Source of the DNA: Halisarca cf. caerulea
Lineage: Eukaryota; Porifera; Demospongiae; Chondrillida; Halisarcidae
NCBI GenBank assembly: GCA_963170055.1
Contig: CAUJGJ010000040.1
Coordinates: 481,401-545,400, forward strand
Length of the DNA: 64,000 nucleotides
Reading direction: 5' to 3'
The translations under genes and the position numbers were made by a program. Shown here in pieces: positions 60,640 through 64,000 of the stretch. The notes below the pieces were generated by a model that worked only from the letters and a program-made list of their open reading frames with translations, searched no databases and was not told where the DNA came from. The stretch's first letter is position 1. Each line of letters starts with the position of its first letter.

Positions 60640-61456
60640 GTAGGAATCAAAATATTGAAGTGAATTCCTCCTCAGAGGATCAAGAGTCATGACTGCTAAG
60701 AAACTTAAAGTATTATTAAGGCAAGTGTCAATCGAGAACACCAAGACATCATGGGATCGACTATTTTTGTTTGCACAGGCCTGCCTGGCCATTTCAAAAC
60801 AGCACAAACAGTGAATCAGCCTCACATCCTTAGTCAATCAAGCTGTAAACTAAGAAAGTGATTCTCAGAATCCGGAAAGTCGGCCCCTTCCATCGAACAC
60901 ACACCACACTAAGGATCCTTCTATGCTACTGGCAGCCCAGGTGTCTAGCAAACTAGAGGAGGGGCACTTTAGGGGAGCAGTGCATCTAGCAAGCACTGAT
61001 GAATCTGATGAATGATGACTGATAAATCTGATGAATCCTTTACCCCTTATGATGAGACAACACTGAAGAAACTCAGGGACATGCATCCACTTGCCCACTC
61101 TGAATTTACTTATCCACAGCCCCAGGCTTCGCAAGAAGTTCTCCAAGTTACTTCATCAATTGTCAGAAAGGCTATCTTCACTTTTCCATCTGGTTCTGCA
61201 GCAGGACCAGATGGCCTTTGCCCTCAGCACTTGAAGGACCTCATTGTCTCTCCTAGCTGCTAATGACGGTACCAGCTGTCTGCTTAAAGCCTTAGCCATC
61301 TTTGTTAAGTTAGTTGTGTCAGGGGCACACCAATGTGGGTACGTCCCTTTTTCTTTGGAGCAAATCTGATTGGTCTTACCAAGAGCTATGGTGGGGTTAG
61401 ACCAATTGCGATTGGAAACACCCTCCACCGTTTGGTTAAAATTGTGCAGTTTTTCT
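60640..61456 (+). pseudogene. Non-LTR retrotransposon fragment: region before and at the start of the reverse transcriptase domain, with stops and frameshifts
   Basis: Pieces in plus-strand frames line up with one protein. SWDRLFLFAQACLAISKQHK lies at about 60,750-60,810. LLAAQVSSKLEEGHFRGAVH lies at about 60,930-60,990, then a TGA. ETTLKKLRDMHPLAH and FPSGSAAGPDGLCPQHLKDL lie within 61,012-61,263. After a frameshift comes FFFGANLIGLTKSYGGVRPI up to about 61,456. GPDGL.PQHLK and the FFGA.L..L.K..GG.RPIA stretch are the first RT blocks of LINE-type enzymes; the catalytic YADD block is absent. The style matches the tail fragment at 41,225-42,374, so both probably derive from the same kind of element. 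Confidence 0.7.
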
Positions 61457-61483
61457 GATTAAAGGTAATATGTACTAGTTACT

Positions 61484-61581
61484 ACACAACCGCAAGGGAG
61501 TAGTGCGTTTACAGTGCGAGACCCAAGGGGCGAGAGCAGTAAATGCGTTACTCCCGAGTGACCAGCATGTAGTAAGTAGTT
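61484..61581. repeat. Imperfect inverted repeat, possible foldback element
   Basis: GGGAGTAGTGCGTTTAC (61,496-61,512) pairs with GTAAATGCGTTACTCCC (61,539-61,555), 15 of 17. Outside it, CTAGTTACTACAC pairs loosely with CATGTAGTAAGTAG. It lies just after the retrotransposon fragment. Confidence 0.55.
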
Positions 61582-62130
61582 TATTGCCAAATAAACACTA
61601 TAACAAATTTGAGGGATAATTCAAAGGTATCTTGGATAGGCCGTTTGAGTATTTTATCCACTTCGAATAACTTCAAAGTTGGTGTAATCATTATCGAAGT
61701 ACCTTAACAAATTCCTTAGAAAGGTGCAGACAGGTTAGTGCATTTGGTAGGGACTTATCAGAGAATCTACAATTACTGTTGTCACACTGGCCTCTACTGC
61801 TTATGCTTATTAGCGTACGCAACATCCCCTGCTTTTCCGGGCCTTTCTTTATCAATTGACTAGCTATTCGGAGGTTTTCAGTGCACTATGTATCGTGGAA
61901 CGAATCTTCTCGCTGTATTGAGATCTAAAGGTTTAGATTTTAGGTAACTGTTCTCTTCTCTGTAATCCACTTTAGTATTTAGAGAATTTAAATTCAGATT
62001 CTTTACGAATATGTTCACTCTGCGGATGTCAGTCTACGGTCAACCCATAGACACAGTGCTATGTGATAGTAATGACTTGTTATCATAAGGTGGGCGCTTG
62101 TGTGCTTGGCCAACTTACTGCCTGGGAGTA

Positions 62131-62157
62131 CCGTAACTAATTTATATACCTCCCAGG
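62131..62157. repeat. Short hairpin
   Basis: GCCTGGGAG and CTCCCAGGC form a perfect 9-bp stem around an AT-rich loop. Function unknown. Confidence 0.5.
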
Positions 62158-62314
62158 CGGCCCCTTTGATGTACGTATGATGTCATCAAGCGATAAGGTG
62201 TCCTTGCTCTCACCTTTGCAACTAGGTTACGGCACACCTATTTTTTCGTGTGAATGTAGGTTATATTTATAAATAATTTTAATAATAAAATACATGATAG
62301 ATAATTGTATATAC

Positions 62315-62320
<6 letters not shown>

Positions 62321-62399
<79 letters not shown>

Positions 62400-62405
62400 G
62401 TATAC
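62321..62405. repeat. (TA)n microsatellite with TGTA flank
   Basis: About 30 TA units are bordered by GTGTGTG on the left and TGTATGTATGTATG on the right. Confidence 0.95.
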
Positions 62406-63550
62406 AGGATATTTTAAGCAAATAGGTAATTATTGTGTGGTATTTTCAAATGCATATTGATTTTTTTCAATTCTGCTAAAGTTAAGATTAGGTGCTTTTT
62501 GGAGAAGTAGGGATTGCTCCCCCCCTCCCCCTTCCACCTGCTGGATCCGCCCCTAATTTAGGAATTTGCACATGCCCTGCACCTAGCCCAACTAAACTCT
62601 GTCTATTTTTATGCCCATCTACCCCATGCATGCCTAGCCTTGCCTGCAAGCCTTATATGCAGCATGTCTTTCCCTGTGCATCAATTAACCTTGTCTTATT
62701 AAATTACCCTTATGATACTCCGAATTTTGAAAGTAACCTGTGAGCGAAGACTTCTGCTGTTGATTGTAGACTACAGTTCTGGCCCCCAGCATACATGAAG
62801 TAAATGTAAAAAAGCCCATGGTGCCAAACCATCATATAGTCTGCCTACAAGTGCAGTTAGCCCATGAAAGAGTCTGTTAGCCAATGCAGGATCAGTGTTT
62901 GCCAATCTTAAATGTCTGTGACTAAATGCCATATAGCGAAAATTTTGAGAAGTAATATTTCACATATTTTGCAAATATCCCAACATTAGTGAATTGTTAG
63001 GACTTCCGACTTCTATGGTTACCTCGGTTTCATGTAGTGCCATAGATATTACAGTGCATACACGCTATATATAGGCACCTGCACCATTGATCGTTCCTTT
63101 GTGTGTAGTGGCATACATTTTCTTGAAAAGATAGTTGTGCTATTTGTCACCTGTTCTTCATATGAGACAATCATGCTAAGTGTGCACTCCCGAAGCTTGG
63201 CAGCCCATTACAAAGGAAAGCTAACCACAAATATTCAACTGAAGTCTGAATGGTACTGTATAAGCATTTTTGCCTTGAACCATTGCATTCACACAGTACA
63301 CATGAAAGCTTCTTTGTCTCCATGACCTACAGTGAGTAAAAATGGCCTCCAGAAATTTAGGGATTCATAACAATATTTTTTTGCAAAATTTGCGAAAAGG
63401 AGCCATATGCAAAATTTCACCCCACGAATATTTCCCTCTATGTGGTGATTCATAAGACTGTAGTGGCTTTATATTTGTAGCAACATTTATGTATTTGCTT
63501 TTGTACTAACTGTTGATATCACTATTGTGTTTTCCTTTTGTCGGACATAG

Positions 63551-63693
63551 AGTGACTGTTTGGTTAAAGTTTGGTATCAGCGGCCTCCCGAGTCAAAGGA
63601 TGACAGTGTTAAGAATTTTGTCTTTGTGTACATTAATCATCCCCAGCCAGTGAGAGGATTTCAGTGGAGAGCTACCTCCCCTCTTTTACCACC
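63551..63693 (+). CDS. DMXL: DmX-like (rabconnectin-3 alpha) protein, coding exon 6
   Basis: Between acceptor GTCGGACATAG and donor ACC|GTAAGTA. It reads SDCLVKVWYQRPPESKDDSV, then KNFVFVYINHPQPVRGFQWR and ATSPLLPP. Joined in phase to the previous exon it gives FATGGE-SDCLVKVW, the DmX-like signature (FATAGKDDCLVKVW). FVYL.HPRAV.GF.WR.TS...P is equally diagnostic. This is the strongest evidence for the family call. It ends in phase 2; the next exon lies beyond the window. Confidence 0.9.
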
Positions 63694-64000
63694 GTAAGTA
63701 TGTTTTGCATTGTGTACACATGCATCACTGAATGCACACATGTGTATACCATACTGTCCGAAATTTTCACGGGATGTAAATTTCGCGAATCGCTTGAAAG
63801 TCAACTGTTCACATTTTTATTTTTGCAAATTCATGGGGGCTATTAGTCTAAGATGACAGGCTAAAAAATATGGTGTCGTCCCGTTCACATGTTTAGGTGA
63901 AGATCTTGAATAGTGCGTGCAGCATACCATATTCAACAAAGCTTGGTGCTAATTCGAAGGCTGATTCTGAAGTTTATAGGCTTGAATCATGTCCATCAGC
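63694..64000 (+). other. Start of the next DMXL-like intron, with a MITE fragment
   Basis: TACTGTCCGAAATTTTCACG near 63,753 resembles one end of the GCGGGAAAT / TTCGCGAA MITE family. No exon was recognised before the window ends. Confidence 0.5.

Larger units (their letters stand above)
58834..63550 (+). other. Intron of the DMXL-like gene, 4.7 kb
   Basis: It contains the retrotransposon fragment at 60.6-61.5 kb, an inverted repeat at 61.5 kb, a TA microsatellite and a MITE half near 63,360-63,450 (ending TTTCCCTCTATGTGGTG). A 20-bp doublet CACACTACTCCAATTTATAT occurs near 59,806-59,850. The stretches 58,834-60,640, 61,575-62,310 and 62,406-63,350 hold nothing else I recognise. Confidence 0.8.

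Noticed and set aside
1..64000. tRNA, rRNA or other structured RNA genes
   Set aside because: No cloverleaf, rRNA-like or snRNA-like sequence was recognised by eye; a tRNAscan or Infernal run would settle this.

Overview
The window is animal-type nuclear DNA with GT-AG introns, TTAA- and TA-flanked transposons, non-LTR retrotransposon remnants and a giant AT-rich satellite. The transposon content (many short TA-flanked MITEs of 'GCGGGAAAT' and 'AGTGGAAYCTC' type, and a non-LTR retrotransposon with an RPD...WDAT nuclease tail) suggests an early-branching invertebrate such as a sponge or cnidarian. That is an impression from the sequence, not a demonstrated assignment.

Layout. (1) 1-35,431 is one uninterrupted tandem array of a 145-bp, about 27% GC satellite, roughly 244 copies, with no ORF of note. 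It is cut by the left window edge. The array has layered structure: 139-bp deletion monomers in its first 9.4 kb, local 3- to 6-monomer higher-order repeats there, an approximately 880-bp block repeated 1,449 bp apart near 13.7-16.0 kb, and larger blocks recurring every 38-39 monomers (about 5.5-5.65 kb) between 18 and 29 kb. (2) 35,432-37,898 is a 2,467-bp piggyBac element inserted in a TTAA of an edge monomer. Its transposase keeps all catalytic Asp residues but carries one frameshift and one in-frame TAG. (3) 37,899-45,964 holds increasingly decayed relatives of the satellite, interrupted by several non-autonomous DNA transposons, a nest of inverted-repeat elements (39.3-41.1 kb) and a 3' fragment of a non-LTR retrotransposon on the minus strand. 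(4) 45,965-48,380 contains small transposons, microsatellites and a helicase-like relic.

(5) From about 48.4 kb to the right edge lies the 5' part of a plus-strand gene of the DmX-like / rabconnectin-3 alpha family, a very large WD40 protein linked to V-ATPase regulation. I recognise a probable 5' UTR exon and six coding exons (48,569-48,669; 54,249-54,367; 54,482-54,556; 54,617-54,698; 58,664-58,833; 63,551-63,693). Their splice phases agree throughout. Two introns are short (114 and 60 bp). Three are 4-5.6 kb and filled with MITEs, hAT-like elements, a broken reverse-transcriptase fragment (60.6-61.5 kb) and simple repeats. The gene continues beyond the window.

The only cellular gene with good support is this DMXL-like gene; the rest is a satellite domain and its transposon-rich shoulder. 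Most short ORFs are chance readings.
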